Shown here: positions 35,825 through 44,282 of the stretch, piece after piece | How positions within the stretch are numbered: position 1 is the first letter of the stretch | Layout of the letters: each line of letters opens with the position of its first letter | NCBI RefSeq assembly: GCF_000341105.1 | Contig: NZ_ANBB01000063.1 | Coordinates: 17,645-81,644 of the forward strand | DNA from: Nocardiopsis potens DSM 45234 | GTDB taxonomy: Bacteria; Actinomycetota; Actinomycetes; Streptosporangiales; Streptosporangiaceae | Length of the DNA: 64,000 nucleotides | Reading direction: 5' to 3' | Notes under the pieces: generated by a model | Databases searched by the model: none | What the model was told of the DNA's origin: nothing | The model's input: the letters and a program-made list of their open reading frames with translations, nothing else | Program-made: the position numbers and the translations under genes

Positions 35825-36898
35825 ATGACGACGGCCCCGGAGACGGACAGCACCGGACTCGGCGAGATCGCCCGCGACGCCGCGCGCGTCAGCGTCGGCG
35901 ACAAGGCGATGATCAACGCCCGCGCGGACGTGAACCAGCTGCTGCCGCTCAAGTACAACTGGGCCTGGGACAAGTACCTGGCGGGCTGCAACAACCACTG
36001 GATGCCCACCGAGGTGTCCATGCAGGCCGACATCGCCCTGTGGAAGTCGGCCGACGGCCTCACCGAGGACGAGCGGCTGATGCTCAAGCGGAACCTGGGC
36101 TTCTTCGCCACCGCGGAGTCCCTCGTCGCCAACAACATCGTGCTCGCGGTCTACCGGCAGCTGACCAACCCCGAGTGCCGCCAGTACCTGCTCCGCCAGG
36201 CCTTCGAGGAGGCCGTGCACACGCACACCTTCCAGTACATCTGCGAGAGCCTCGGCCTGGACGAGGGCGAGCTGTTCAACATGTACCGGGAGATCCCCTC
36301 CATCACGGAGAAGGACGCCTGGGCGCTGAAGTACACGCAGAACCTGGAGAACCCGGACTTCGCCACCGGCACCCCCGAGGCGGACCAGGCCTTCCTCCGC
36401 GACCTGGTCGCGTTCTACGTGATCTTCGAGGGCATGTGGTTCTACACCGGCTTCGCGCAGATCCTCTCACTGGGCCGGCGGAACAAGATGGTCGGCATCG
36501 CCGAGCAGTACCAGTACATCCTGCGCGACGAGTCGATCCACCTGAACTTCGGCATCGACGTGATCAACCAGATCAAGCTGGAGAACCCCCACCTGTGGAC
36601 CCCGGAGTTCCAGGAGGAGGTGCGCACCATGCTCACCGAGGCATGCGAACTGGAGATCGCCTACGGCCGCGAGACCATGCCGCGCGGCATCCTCGGCCTC
36701 AACGCCGAGCTGTGCGAGCAGTACATGCACTTCATCACCGACCGCCGCGCCGAGCAGATCGGCCTGGCCCCGATCTTCGGCAACACGGAGAACCCCTTCC
36801 CGTGGATGTCGGAGATGATGGACCTGAACAAGGAGAAGAACTTCTTCGAGACCCGGGTCATCGAGTACCAGACCGGCGGCGGCCTGGACTGGGACTGA
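35825..36898 (+). CDS. nrdB: Class Ic-type ribonucleotide reductase small subunit (R2 with Phe at the radical site)
   Basis: 357 residues. R2 houses the dimetal site that starts the radical for NrdA. The metal ligands are E98 (ATAES), E129 and H132 ([10 protein letters not shown]), E202 (VIFEG), E236 and H239 (DESIH). The spacings 31-3-73-34-3 are the same as E89/E120/H123/E193/E227/H230 of chlamydial R2. Position 136, where class Ia enzymes have the radical tyrosine, is Phe, and Y138 follows as in Chlamydia (F127, Y129). The first ligand is Glu, not Asp. These are marks of the Mn/Fe R2c group. The C-terminal Tyr (RVIEYQTGG) for radical transfer is present. No nrdS-like gene follows. Confidence 0.93.
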   Translation: MTTAPETDSTGLGEIARDAARVSVGDKAMINARADVNQLLPLKYNWAWDKYLAGCNNHWMPTEVSMQADIALWKSADGLTEDERLMLKRNLGFFATAESLVANNIVLAVYRQLTNPECRQYLLRQAFEEAVHTHTFQYICESLGLDEGELFNMYREIPSITEKDAWALKYTQNLENPDFATGTPEADQAFLRDLVAFYVIFEGMWFYTGFAQILSLGRRNKMVGIAEQYQYILRDESIHLNFGIDVINQIKLENPHLWTPEFQEEVRTMLTEACELEIAYGRETMPRGILGLNAELCEQYMHFITDRRAEQIGLAPIFGNTENPFPWMSEMMDLNKEKNFFETRVIEYQTGGGLDWD

Positions 36899-36909
36899 CC
36901 CGCATGGAC

Positions 36910-36950
36910 ACGGCCCCCACCCCCCGTCGGCGGAGGGGAGTGGGGGCCGT
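36910..36950 (+). terminator. Rho-independent-type terminator of nrdAB
   Basis: ACGGCCCCCAC and GTGGGGGCCGT pair perfectly, with further C/G pairing inside, 12 bp after nrdB and followed by TTT. Confidence 0.8.
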
Positions 36951-37089
36951 TTCGAGGCCGTTTCGGGAGATGCTCCCGGAGTTCCCCCGGACTCCTCCGC
37001 ACCGGCGCCCTGCCCTCGGCAGGGCGCCGTTCGCATGTGCGGCGGCCTCCCCGGCGCGGCTTCGGCGGCCGGGCGCCCGCCGGGGCGGG

Positions 37090-38040
37090 TCAGGCCCGGG
37101 CGTCGGCGAGGCGGCCGCGGATCATCAGGTCCATGACGCGCATGAAGCGGTCGGTGCGGTGGGGGCCGATGACGAAGGGGTTCGGGCCCTGGGGGTCGGC
37201 GCGCAGCTCGTCGATGCGCTGGAGGCCGTGGTCGTTGGGGTGGTTGGACAGCTCGACGTCGGCGCCGGCGCGGTGCATGCGGCGGCGGAAGGCGGCGATG
37301 GAGTCGCGGTAGGTGCGCAGTTCGGCGGGGGCGGCGGGCGGGTTGGTGCCGCCCCAGAGCATGGCGGTGCGGGGGCGGCCGCGGTGGCGGGTGTCGAAGA
37401 GGGCCGAGACGGTGCCGGGGGTGTGGCCGGGGGTGTGGTGGAGGGTGACGGCGGTCGGGCCCAGGTCGAGGCGGTGGCCGTCGGTGATCTCCATGTCGCG
37501 GCGGGGGGCGTGCTCGTGTCCGTCGGCTTCGACGAGGTCCCAGTCGGTGGGGGACATCAGGACGCGGGCGCCATGGCGGTCGGCGAGGTACCGGGCGCCG
37601 CCGAAGTGGTCGTAGTGGCCGTGGGTGACGACGATGTAGCGGATGTCGGCGGGGTCGGCGCCGACTTCGCGGAGCCCGGGTTCGATGACGGTGCGGGCGT
37701 CGTGCGGGCTGCGCAGGGCGTCGAAGAGGACGATGCCCTCGTCCGTGGTCAGGGCCATGGCGTGGACGAAGCCGACGCTGAGGACGGCGAGGTCGTCGAG
37801 GATGCGGGTGGGCGGGGGCGCGGGGACCTCGCCGGGGATTTCGGTGTCGGGGTGGAGGGCCCTGGCGATGGCGGTGAGGACGGGGTCGTCGCCGGCGAGG
37901 CGGCGGGCGCGGTCGTAGTAGGGGGTTCCGGGGGCGGCGTCGGCGCGGGCGGGCGCGGCCGCGGCGGACAGGGCGGCGGCGGTGAGGGTGCCGAGCGCGA
38001 GGCGGCCCAGGGAGCGGCGGGTGATGGGGCCGGTGGGCAA
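37090..38040 (-). CDS. Tat-exported metallo-beta-lactamase-fold hydrolase
   Basis: 316 residues, TTG start with AGGAG six bases upstream. The N-terminus TRRSLGRLALG followed by an Ala-rich hydrophobic stretch ending in APARADA is a twin-arginine signal peptide. The zinc motif HGHYDH (in VVTHGHYDHFGG) with HTPGHTPG and the late His in ELSNHPNDHG give the full set of MBL ligands. The overall layout recalls subclass B3-like enzymes, but MBL-fold proteins have many substrates and antibiotic hydrolysis should not be assumed. Monocistronic, convergent with nrdB. Confidence 0.87.
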   Translation of the reverse strand: MPTGPITRRSLGRLALGTLTAAALSAAAAPARADAAPGTPYYDRARRLAGDDPVLTAIARALHPDTEIPGEVPAPPPTRILDDLAVLSVGFVHAMALTTDEGIVLFDALRSPHDARTVIEPGLREVGADPADIRYIVVTHGHYDHFGGARYLADRHGARVLMSPTDWDLVEADGHEHAPRRDMEITDGHRLDLGPTAVTLHHTPGHTPGTVSALFDTRHRGRPRTAMLWGGTNPPAAPAELRTYRDSIAAFRRRMHRAGADVELSNHPNDHGLQRIDELRADPQGPNPFVIGPHRTDRFMRVMDLMIRGRLADARA

Positions 38041-38296
38041 GGAGGGCTCCTGTTCGTGCCGGGCGGGTGACGGGGCCGTGTCGGTCGGTGGGCCCGACGG
38101 GTGCGATGCGGGGCGGGGGCGGGATGTTCGATCGGATCACGGGGAGAATCGGGACCCCCGGGGCCCCTGGGGCGCGCCCGGACCGCTTACCGCCGTGGCC
38201 GAAATCGGTCCCAGAGCGAGCGATGAGAAACCGGGGCCGGCGGGGTCTGACAGAATCGTCGGCGTTTCATCACTGATCACTACTGGAGTCACAAGA

Positions 38297-39124
38297 GTGT
38301 CGGACTATCCCCCACCGTCACAGGGTCCCGGGTTCGGACCGCAGCAGGGTCCGCCCCCCGGCGGACCGGGAGCCCGCCCCCCGCACCAGGGGCCGCCCCC
38401 GGGCGCCCCGGGCGCCTCTGGTGGAGCCCGCCCCCCGCACCCGCCGGGGCAGCAGGGCCCGCACGGCGCACCCCACCAGGGCGGCGGCCGCGGGGGTCCG
38501 CCGCCGCAGGGCCCGCCGCCGGCACCCGGCATGGGTGCGGGCAACAAGAAGCTGTTCATCATCCTGGGCTCGGCGGGCGCCGGGGCGCTCGTCCTCATCC
38601 TGACGCTCGTGCTGGTCCTGGGCGGCGGGTCGCCCTACTACTCGGAGCTGGTCAACTGCAGTGACGTCGAAAGCGACCTCGGGCTGGAGGGCCGCGAGGC
38701 GCGCTCGGTCCCCGCGCTCTACGCCGACAGGGACGTGAACGCCAACGTCGACACCTTCGTCGAGTGCGAGGGGGAGGACGAGACCGGCGAGGTCGAGCTC
38801 CTGGTGCTGCTCCTCACGCCGTCCTACGCCGAACAGGACGGCGCCATGGAGGGGCGGGCCGACCTGGTCCACTACGAGGAGCAGGAAGACGGCAACAACT
38901 ATGTGGAGCACGAGGTCTCCGTCGGCGACCACTCCCGGGCCCTCGACGACGAGAACATGGGGTCGCCCGAGGACTCCCTGGCGTTCGTCACCTACGCGAG
39001 CGGCAACCTCGTCCTGGCCTGCGCCGCGGAGGGGGCGGGCACTCCCGAGGAGCGCATCGACCGCGCGATCGCGGCCTGCGGCTCCTACGAGGACGCGATG
39101 AAGGCCCAGGCCCCGACCATCTAG
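38297..39124 (+). CDS. Membrane-anchored protein with Pro/Gly-rich N-terminus
   Basis: 275 residues from the GTG at 38297, which follows GGAG by 8 bp. The first 80 residues are almost entirely Pro/Gly/His/Gln (disordered, cytoplasmic), then KKLFIILGSAGAGALVLILT starts a transmembrane helix (about 85-108). The extracellular part has three spaced cysteines (LVNCSDVESDLGL, TFVECEGED, LACAAEGAG) and an acidic composition. No catalytic motif. This architecture is common in actinomycetes; function unknown. It ends in a strong terminator. Confidence 0.75.
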   Translation: MSDYPPPSQGPGFGPQQGPPPGGPGARPPHQGPPPGAPGASGGARPPHPPGQQGPHGAPHQGGGRGGPPPQGPPPAPGMGAGNKKLFIILGSAGAGALVLILTLVLVLGGGSPYYSELVNCSDVESDLGLEGREARSVPALYADRDVNANVDTFVECEGEDETGEVELLVLLLTPSYAEQDGAMEGRADLVHYEEQEDGNNYVEHEVSVGDHSRALDDENMGSPEDSLAFVTYASGNLVLACAAEGAGTPEERIDRAIAACGSYEDAMKAQAPTI

Positions 39125-39231
39125 ACGGGCGGACCGCCGCACGGCGGACGCCACCGGCACGTCCGGGGCGGGAACGCGGTCCTGTTCGACCCGCTTCCGC
39201 CTCGGGCTCCCCCCGCACCCGCTCCTGAACC

Positions 39232-39266
39232 AGCGGCGCCCTCCGTCCGCGGAGGAGGGCGCCGCT
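39232..39266 (+). terminator. Rho-independent terminator
   Basis: AGCGGCGCCCTCC and GGAGGGCGCCGCT, 13 bp perfect stem, 9-nt loop, followed by TTTT. Ends the transcript of the membrane-anchored protein gene. Confidence 0.88.
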
Positions 39267-39336
39267 TTTCCGTGTTCCGGCACAATCGGAGCCATGCCCC
39301 CCACGCCTCCGAACCCCCTGCCCCGGTTCCTCGAAG

Positions 39337-40764
39337 GTGAGCAGCAGCGTCGAGCACACCACCGTCGGCAACGTTGCCCAGGTCGGCTCCGCCCGCGACG
39401 TCTACAACGTCTACAACGCCCCTGGCCCGGCCCCGGAGCGGGCCCTGGAGGCCGCCCCGGCCGGCGCGGTGCCGGTGGCCGGGGCCGACCCCCGGAAGCC
39501 GGGGGTGCACCCGGCCCGCCCCGGTGCCGACGGGGCCCGGCTGCCGCCCTATGTCCCCCGCGACCTCGACGGCGTGCTGGAGGACGCGGTGCGCGCCGCG
39601 GCCCGGAGCGGGGGCGCGGTGCTGGTGGTGGGCGACTCCACAGCCGGCAAGTCCCGCGCCCTGCACCGCGCCCTGACCGCGGTGGCCGGGCAGCGGTGGC
39701 TGCTCGCCCCGCCTCCCGGCACCGACCTGGGCGCCTTGGCCGAGTGCATCGGGGCCTCCGAAGAGTTCGCCGCGGCCGGGGCGGTGGTGTGGCCGGACGA
39801 CGCCGACCGGTTCCTGGGCCGCGGTCGCGGCGGTCTCACCGAGACCACCCTCGCCCTGCTCACCCGGGCCGGGGCGGTCGTGGCGGCCACCCTGCGCACC
39901 GAGTTCCACGACGCCTACCTCGACGGCCCCGCCGCGGACCTCCAGGACCGGGTGCAGGCGCACCGGGAGCGGGAGGAAGCGGCCGCCCTGCTCCGGCGTC
40001 TCGACCCGATCGAGCTGGACCGGGCCTGGTCGCGCGGGGAGGTCGAGCGCGCCGCCGCCCACGGCGATGACCGACTGGCCGCGGCCGCCCGCGCGGCGAA
40101 GGACCGGGTCCACGGGGTGGCCGAGTACCTCGCGGCCGGACCGGACCTGCTGGGCCTGTGGCGCGGCGCCCGGCGCCCGACCTCCCGCGGCGGCCACCCC
40201 CGCGGGCACGCCATCGTGGCCGCGGCGGTGGACCTGGCCCGCACCGGCCTGCTCACCCCGCCCGACCGCGCCTTGCTGGAGCGCGCCCACACCGCCTACC
40301 TGGCCGGCGCGGCGGCGCTGCGGCCCGAGCCCTTCGACCGGGCTCTGGCCTGGGCCCAGCAGGTGCGGCTGGGGGTGAGCGGGCTGCTCATCCCCGCCGA
40401 CCTCGACGGCCGGCGCTGGCGCCCCTTCGACCACCTCGTCGAAGCCGCCGAGGCCCCCGTCCCCGAGGAGCTGTGGGAAGCGGCGCTGGAGCACACCGCG
40501 GACGACGATGAGCGCCTGGCCGTGGTCGACCGGGCCGACGAGGAGGCCCGGCGGGACATCGCGGAGGCCGCCTGCGAACCGCTCGCCCGGGCAGGCCACC
40601 CGAAGGCCATGAACCTCATGGGCTCCTGGGCCCATGACGATGACAGAGCCGCCGAGGCCGAGGAATGGTGGCGCCGCGCCGCAGGCACCGGGGACACCAC
40701 CGCGATGAACAACCTCGGCTTCCTGCTGAAGCATCGGGGTGAGGAGGCCGAGGCGGGGCGGTAG
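39337..40764 (+). CDS. STAND-like NTPase with Sel1-type repeats, probably 3'-truncated
   Basis: 475 residues, GTG start without a good SD. The N-terminus VGNVAQVGSARDVYN resembles a short conserved peptide found ahead of NTPase domains in actinobacterial conflict proteins. A P-loop VVGDSTAGKSRALH is near residue 103, a Walker B-like AVVWPDDADRFLG near 150, then helical lid regions. The C-terminus has two Sel1/TPR-like repeats (AGHPKAMNLMGSWAHDDDRA and TGDTTAMNNLGFLLKHRGEE) and stops partway through the second. Relatives often carry many such repeats. With the headless regulator directly after, a deletion that removed the 3' end is likely. Role in defence or signalling is only suggested. Confidence 0.65.
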   Translation: MSSSVEHTTVGNVAQVGSARDVYNVYNAPGPAPERALEAAPAGAVPVAGADPRKPGVHPARPGADGARLPPYVPRDLDGVLEDAVRAAARSGGAVLVVGDSTAGKSRALHRALTAVAGQRWLLAPPPGTDLGALAECIGASEEFAAAGAVVWPDDADRFLGRGRGGLTETTLALLTRAGAVVAATLRTEFHDAYLDGPAADLQDRVQAHREREEAAALLRRLDPIELDRAWSRGEVERAAAHGDDRLAAAARAAKDRVHGVAEYLAAGPDLLGLWRGARRPTSRGGHPRGHAIVAAAVDLARTGLLTPPDRALLERAHTAYLAGAAALRPEPFDRALAWAQQVRLGVSGLLIPADLDGRRWRPFDHLVEAAEAPVPEELWEAALEHTADDDERLAVVDRADEEARRDIAEAACEPLARAGHPKAMNLMGSWAHDDDRAAEAEEWWRRAAGTGDTTAMNNLGFLLKHRGEEAEAGR

Positions 40765-40786
40765 CGCTGAATTGCGTTCCGGGGCG

Positions 40787-41119
40787 ATGAAGGCTCTGGC
40801 GTACGGCGAGTTCGGTGGCGCCATGGCCGCGCGGATCGATCACATCTTGGAGCCGGCCGAGGCCGACGACACGATCACCATTCAGATGATCAGGGCGGAC
40901 CGCCTCAACGCCGGAAGTGCGGGCCCGTTCGTGATCACCGAGTTCCCGAACCGGGTGGATCCCACGGTCGTGCATCTGGAGACTGACACCGACGGCCTGT
41001 ACCTGGAGGAACCCGAAGAGATCGCACGGTACCGCCGTCTCTTCAACCGCCTGCGACTCGGGGCGCTCCGTCCCGGGGAGACCATCGCCCGACTACGAGA
41101 ATTGACCGACCAGACATGA
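40787..41119 (+). pseudogene. 5'-truncated XRE regulator: DUF5753 domain only
   Basis: The readable 110 residues from the ATG at 40787 (FGGAMAARIDHILEPAEADD, then GPFVITEFPNRVDPTVVHLE, then LYLEEPEEIARYRRLFNRLR) match the DUF5753 C-terminal domain of actinobacterial XRE-family regulators. The N-terminal Cro/CI helix-turn-helix and the front of DUF5753 are missing; the preceding bases belong to the end of the NTPase gene. The stop overlaps the DUF397 start (ATGA), the usual coupling, so the 3' half of the locus is intact. Without an HTH it cannot act as the normal repressor. Alternatively it may persist as a DUF397-binding fragment. Confidence 0.7.
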
Positions 41120-41319
41120 CATCGACGCGCTCTATTCCCAACGCCCTGTTCCGCAAGTCCAGCTACAGCCAGCCCCAGGGCGGCAACTGCGTCGAGGTCG
41201 CCGAGACGCCGGCCGTGTGCGCCGTGCGGGACAGCCTCCGCCCCGACGCGGGGCACCTGGGGTTCCCCGCCGCCGAATGGGCCGCGTTCGTCCGCGGGGT
41301 GCGCAGCGACCTCACCTAG
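41116..41319 (+). CDS. DUF397 protein
   Basis: 67 residues. FRKSSYSQPQGGNCVEVAET, AVRDSLRPDAGHL and FPAAEWAAFVRGVR are the defining blocks of DUF397, the small partner encoded next to XRE/DUF5753 regulators in actinomycetes. Its ATG overlaps the regulator's TGA. The pair is thought to form a regulatory or toxin-antitoxin-like module that controls differentiation in Streptomyces. Here the partner is truncated. Confidence 0.9.
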   Translation: MTSTRSIPNALFRKSSYSQPQGGNCVEVAETPAVCAVRDSLRPDAGHLGFPAAEWAAFVRGVRSDLT

Positions 41320-41325
41320 ACGAGA

Positions 41326-41358
41326 GAGCGGCCCTCGGATCTCCTCCGAGGGCCGCTC
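41326..41358 (+). terminator. Hairpin terminator after DUF397
   Basis: GAGCGGCCCTCGGA and TCCGAGGGCCGCTC, perfect 14-bp stem with a 5-nt loop, 6 bp after the stop. Confidence 0.8.
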
Positions 41359-41487
41359 GCACATCGTGGGCGGCGGAGCGTCCGGCGGACCACCCCTCGA
41401 ATAAGGGGCGGAATCGCCTCAATCGCAGGCATTCCGCTCCGCTAGCCTGAGCGGGTTCGAGAGCCGGCGGGCGGGGGAGGCGGCAGG

Positions 41488-43710
41488 GTGCGCGAGTTGG
41501 ATCCCGAGGACCCCCGGGAGATCGGCGGGCACCGGTTGCTGCGCCGGATCGGGGCCGGCGGGATGGGCGTCGTCTACCTCGGGCTCGCGCCGCAGGGCGG
41601 GTTCAGCGCGGTGAAGGCGGTCCGCGCGGAGTACGCCGGCGATGCCGACTTCCGGGCGCGGTTCCGGCGCGAGGCCGCCGCGGCCCGCCGGGTCCGGGGC
41701 CCGTTCACCGCGCGGGTGCTCGGCGCCGACCCCGATGCCCCGCTGCCCTGGCTGGCCACCGAGTACATCCCCGGCCTCACCCTCGACCGGGCCGTGCGCG
41801 AGGTGGGCGAGTTCCAGGGGGAGCCGCTGCGGATCCTCGCCGCCGGGCTGGCCGAGGCGCTCGCCGCGATCCACGCCGCGGGACTGGTCCACCGCGACCT
41901 CAAGCCCTCCAACGTGCTGCTCTCCGACCGCGGCCCGCAGGTCATCGACTTCGGCATCGCCCGGGCCGCCGACGCCACCGCGCTCACCGCCACCGGGCAG
42001 GCGCTGGGCACCCCCGGCTACATGTCGCCCGAACAGGTGACCGGCGGCGGGTCCGGGCCGCACAGCGACGTCTTCGCCTTCGGCGGCGTGCTGCTGTACG
42101 CCGCGACGGGGCGCCCGCCCTTCGGCCACGGGGATCCGATGGCCGTGCTCTACCGGGCCGTGCGCGAGGAACCCGACCTGACCGGGCTGCCCGCGTCCGT
42201 CGCCGGCCTGGTCCGCGCCTGCCTGGAGAAGGACCCGGCGGCCCGGCCCGGGCTCGCGGAGGTGCGCGCCGCCCTGGCCGGGCCGGACGGGGAGCCCGCC
42301 GCCGAGCGGGCGGCCCGCGCCGAGTGGCTGCCCGGGGCGGTCACCGCCGAGATCGCGCGGGGCGCGGCCGAGGTGCGCCGGGCCGGCGAGGAGGGGCCGG
42401 ACCGCGGCGGGCGGGCCCGCTCCGGTGTCCTGCGCCCCCTGGCCTGGGCCGGGGCGGGCGGACTGGCCGTGCTGGCGGCCGCCGCGATCGCGCTGGCGTC
42501 CGCCGCCGACCGGGGGCTCCCCGGCGCGGGCGGGCCCGGAGAGTACCCCGGCGGCGACGGCGGCGGCGCCCCGGGCGTCCTCCTCGGAGAGGCGGGGGCG
42601 GTCGAGGCCGAACCCGTCGCCGACGACCTGGCCGCGCTGGAGTGCTCCGGGGCGTACGGGCCGGTGGAGGTCTACGGGCTGCGCTGGGTCGGCCACGGCA
42701 CCGAGCTGCTGGCGCTGACCGACTACGGCCTGTCGCTGTTCGACGCGGACGAGGGCGAGGAGACCGCCCGGCTGGGCGGCCCCGGCCCGGACGCCGGGAC
42801 GGAATGCCGCCGCTACGGGGACGGGTCGGCCGCGGTGCGGCGGATGGACGTGAGCGACGACGGGCGGATCGCCGTGCAGGTCGCCCCCGAGGGGGACGAG
42901 ATCCTCGCCTGGGACGTCGAGCGCCGCGAGGAGCTCCCGCCGATCGAGCTGAGCGGTGCGCTGGAGGACCCCGCCGTCGCGCTGAGCGGCGACGGCGAGA
43001 CGGTCGCCGTCTCCGGCGGCGCGGGCGGGACCGCGCGGAGCCTGGAGGTCTTCCGGACCGAGGGCGGCGAGCCGCTGCTCACCGAGGACTCCCCCTACTA
43101 CGCCATCGACCTCGACTTCGACGGCGGCCGGCTGGCGGCCGTCGACGCCGCGGGCGAGCGGTCGGTCGCCCTGATCGACACCGCGTCGGGCCGGGTCGGC
43201 GAGCGCTACCCGGTGCGCGAGCCGGCCGGCGACCGCGCCTCCGCCCTGGTCGCCTTCGGCGGCGGCGACCTCCTCGCCTACACCACCGGCGCCTCGGTGG
43301 TCGTGTGGAACCCGGACACGGAGAGCGTGCTGTCCGAGTTCCCGTACGGGCCGGGCGCGGGCGCCGCCGACGGGTTCGGGTTCACCGGCGACTCGACGGT
43401 GGCCCTGGCGCTCTCCCCGGGAGGCTCCGGCGCCCCCGGCGGACTGGTGCGGCGGTGGAGCATCGCCGACGGCTCCGAGATGTCCTCGCTGGAAGGGGCG
43501 GGGTGGCGGTTCCCCGCCTTCCACCCGAGCGCCCCGGACAGGGCCCCGGAGATCGCCGCCTTCCGGACCCCGGACGGCACCGACCCCGGCCGCGCCGTCG
43601 CCATCGTCCGCCCGGAGGAGGGGGAGGACGCCACCCGCTGGCTCTCCTGGGGCCCGGCCGGCCTCGGCGGGCAGGCGGCCGGTTTCTCCACCGGAAAGCG
43701 CCGGGGATAG
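41488..43710 (+). CDS. Ser/Thr protein kinase with transmembrane helix and extracellular propeller
   Basis: 740 residues, GTG start with GGGGGAGG upstream. The kinase domain (about 13-265) has the glycine loop GAGGMGVVY, the ATP lysine K43, catalytic HRDLKPSN with D137, DFG at 154-156, and the GTPGYMSPEQ activation segment. A juxtamembrane linker leads to a transmembrane helix at about 312-337. The extracellular part (from about 365) has repeated blocks such as RRMDVSDDGRIAVQVAPEGD and VALSGDGETVAVSGGAGG, with the spacing of WD40/YVTN-type propeller blades. Two cysteines (ALECSG, TECRR) may form a disulfide. Such PASTA-less kinases probably sense an external ligand; which one is unknown. Confidence 0.92.
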   Translation: MRELDPEDPREIGGHRLLRRIGAGGMGVVYLGLAPQGGFSAVKAVRAEYAGDADFRARFRREAAAARRVRGPFTARVLGADPDAPLPWLATEYIPGLTLDRAVREVGEFQGEPLRILAAGLAEALAAIHAAGLVHRDLKPSNVLLSDRGPQVIDFGIARAADATALTATGQALGTPGYMSPEQVTGGGSGPHSDVFAFGGVLLYAATGRPPFGHGDPMAVLYRAVREEPDLTGLPASVAGLVRACLEKDPAARPGLAEVRAALAGPDGEPAAERAARAEWLPGAVTAEIARGAAEVRRAGEEGPDRGGRARSGVLRPLAWAGAGGLAVLAAAAIALASAADRGLPGAGGPGEYPGGDGGGAPGVLLGEAGAVEAEPVADDLAALECSGAYGPVEVYGLRWVGHGTELLALTDYGLSLFDADEGEETARLGGPGPDAGTECRRYGDGSAAVRRMDVSDDGRIAVQVAPEGDEILAWDVERREELPPIELSGALEDPAVALSGDGETVAVSGGAGGTARSLEVFRTEGGEPLLTEDSPYYAIDLDFDGGRLAAVDAAGERSVALIDTASGRVGERYPVREPAGDRASALVAFGGGDLLAYTTGASVVVWNPDTESVLSEFPYGPGAGAADGFGFTGDSTVALALSPGGSGAPGGLVRRWSIADGSEMSSLEGAGWRFPAFHPSAPDRAPEIAAFRTPDGTDPGRAVAIVRPEEGEDATRWLSWGPAGLGGQAAGFSTGKRRG

Positions 43711-43745
43711 GATCGGCGCCTGCTCTGAGGTGAAAAGCGGAGAAC

Positions 43746-44189
43746 ATGCTCTTCTCGATCCCCACGTCCGGCTGGGTGCTGATCGCGCTCGCGGCGACGG
43801 CCGTCTTCCTGCTCGGCATGCGCGCCCTGATCATCGGCGCCGTGTCCGCGGACGGAATCCCGCCCGAGATACAGGAGCGGAGCCGGCGGACGATGCGGAG
43901 GCTGTACACCGCGACGCCCGTGGTCGCCCTCATCGCCGTGGGGGTGCGGATGCTCCGCCCGGAGGAGCCGTCGACCGTCCTGTTCCTCTACAGCGTGGCG
44001 TTCACCGCCATCCCGCTCGTCCTCCTCCCGGTCCGCGGCCGGCTGTCCAGGGCCTACCTCGCCCGGCTGCGGAACCCCGGTGCAGCCCCCGAGCCGGACC
44101 GGGTGGTGACGGTCTGGCTGATCGCCTCCCTGATGGCGGTCTGCCTGGCCGCCACGGCCGGGGTGATGGCCGCGAAGTACGGGGGCTGA
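43746..44189 (+). CDS. Four-helix membrane protein of unknown function
   Basis: 147 residues. Hydrophobic segments at about 9-31, 53-66, 78-93 and 119-141 indicate a small polytopic membrane protein. Between helices 1 and 2 lies a charged loop (GIPPEIQERSRRTMRRLYTA). The ATG at 43746 has GAAAAGCGGAG upstream. It follows the kinase by 35 bp on the same strand and may be co-transcribed. I recognise no family. Confidence 0.65.
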   Translation: MLFSIPTSGWVLIALAATAVFLLGMRALIIGAVSADGIPPEIQERSRRTMRRLYTATPVVALIAVGVRMLRPEEPSTVLFLYSVAFTAIPLVLLPVRGRLSRAYLARLRNPGAAPEPDRVVTVWLIASLMAVCLAATAGVMAAKYGG

Positions 44190-44244
44190 CCTCCCACCCG
44201 GAGCGCGCCTCCCCGGAGATCCCTCCCACCGCCGCCCCGGCCCC

Positions 44245-44275
44245 TTGCCCTGACGTCGGCGTCAAGGCCTAACTT
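44245..44275 (+). promoter_or_regulatory. MerR-type promoter with 19-bp spacer
   Basis: TTGCCC (-35) and TAACTT (-10) are separated by 19 bp, the long spacer typical of MerR-activated promoters. A dyad TGACG-TCGG-CGTCA lies within the spacer. It precedes the MerR-thioredoxin pair by 7 bp. Confidence 0.7.
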
Positions 44276-44282
44276 CAATGCC

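Noticed and set aside
33161..36226. A 1,021-codon open frame opposite nrdA
   Set aside because: Antisense shadow with low-complexity His/Val/Leu/Gly composition and no domain; the plus-strand gene is beyond doubt.
33169..38070. A 1,633-codon open frame on the plus strand in another frame over nrdAB and beyond
   Set aside because: It is a shadow of nrdA/nrdB in high-GC DNA: Arg/Pro/Ala/Gly-rich, no domains, while the nrd frames carry every catalytic residue.
39294..39336. An ATG at 39294 as the start of the NTPase gene
   Set aside because: It is in a different frame from the P-loop-containing protein and leads into an Arg/His-rich shadow.
41419..43524. A long minus-strand open frame over the Ser/Thr kinase
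   Set aside because: The kinase on the plus strand has all catalytic motifs; the other frame has none.
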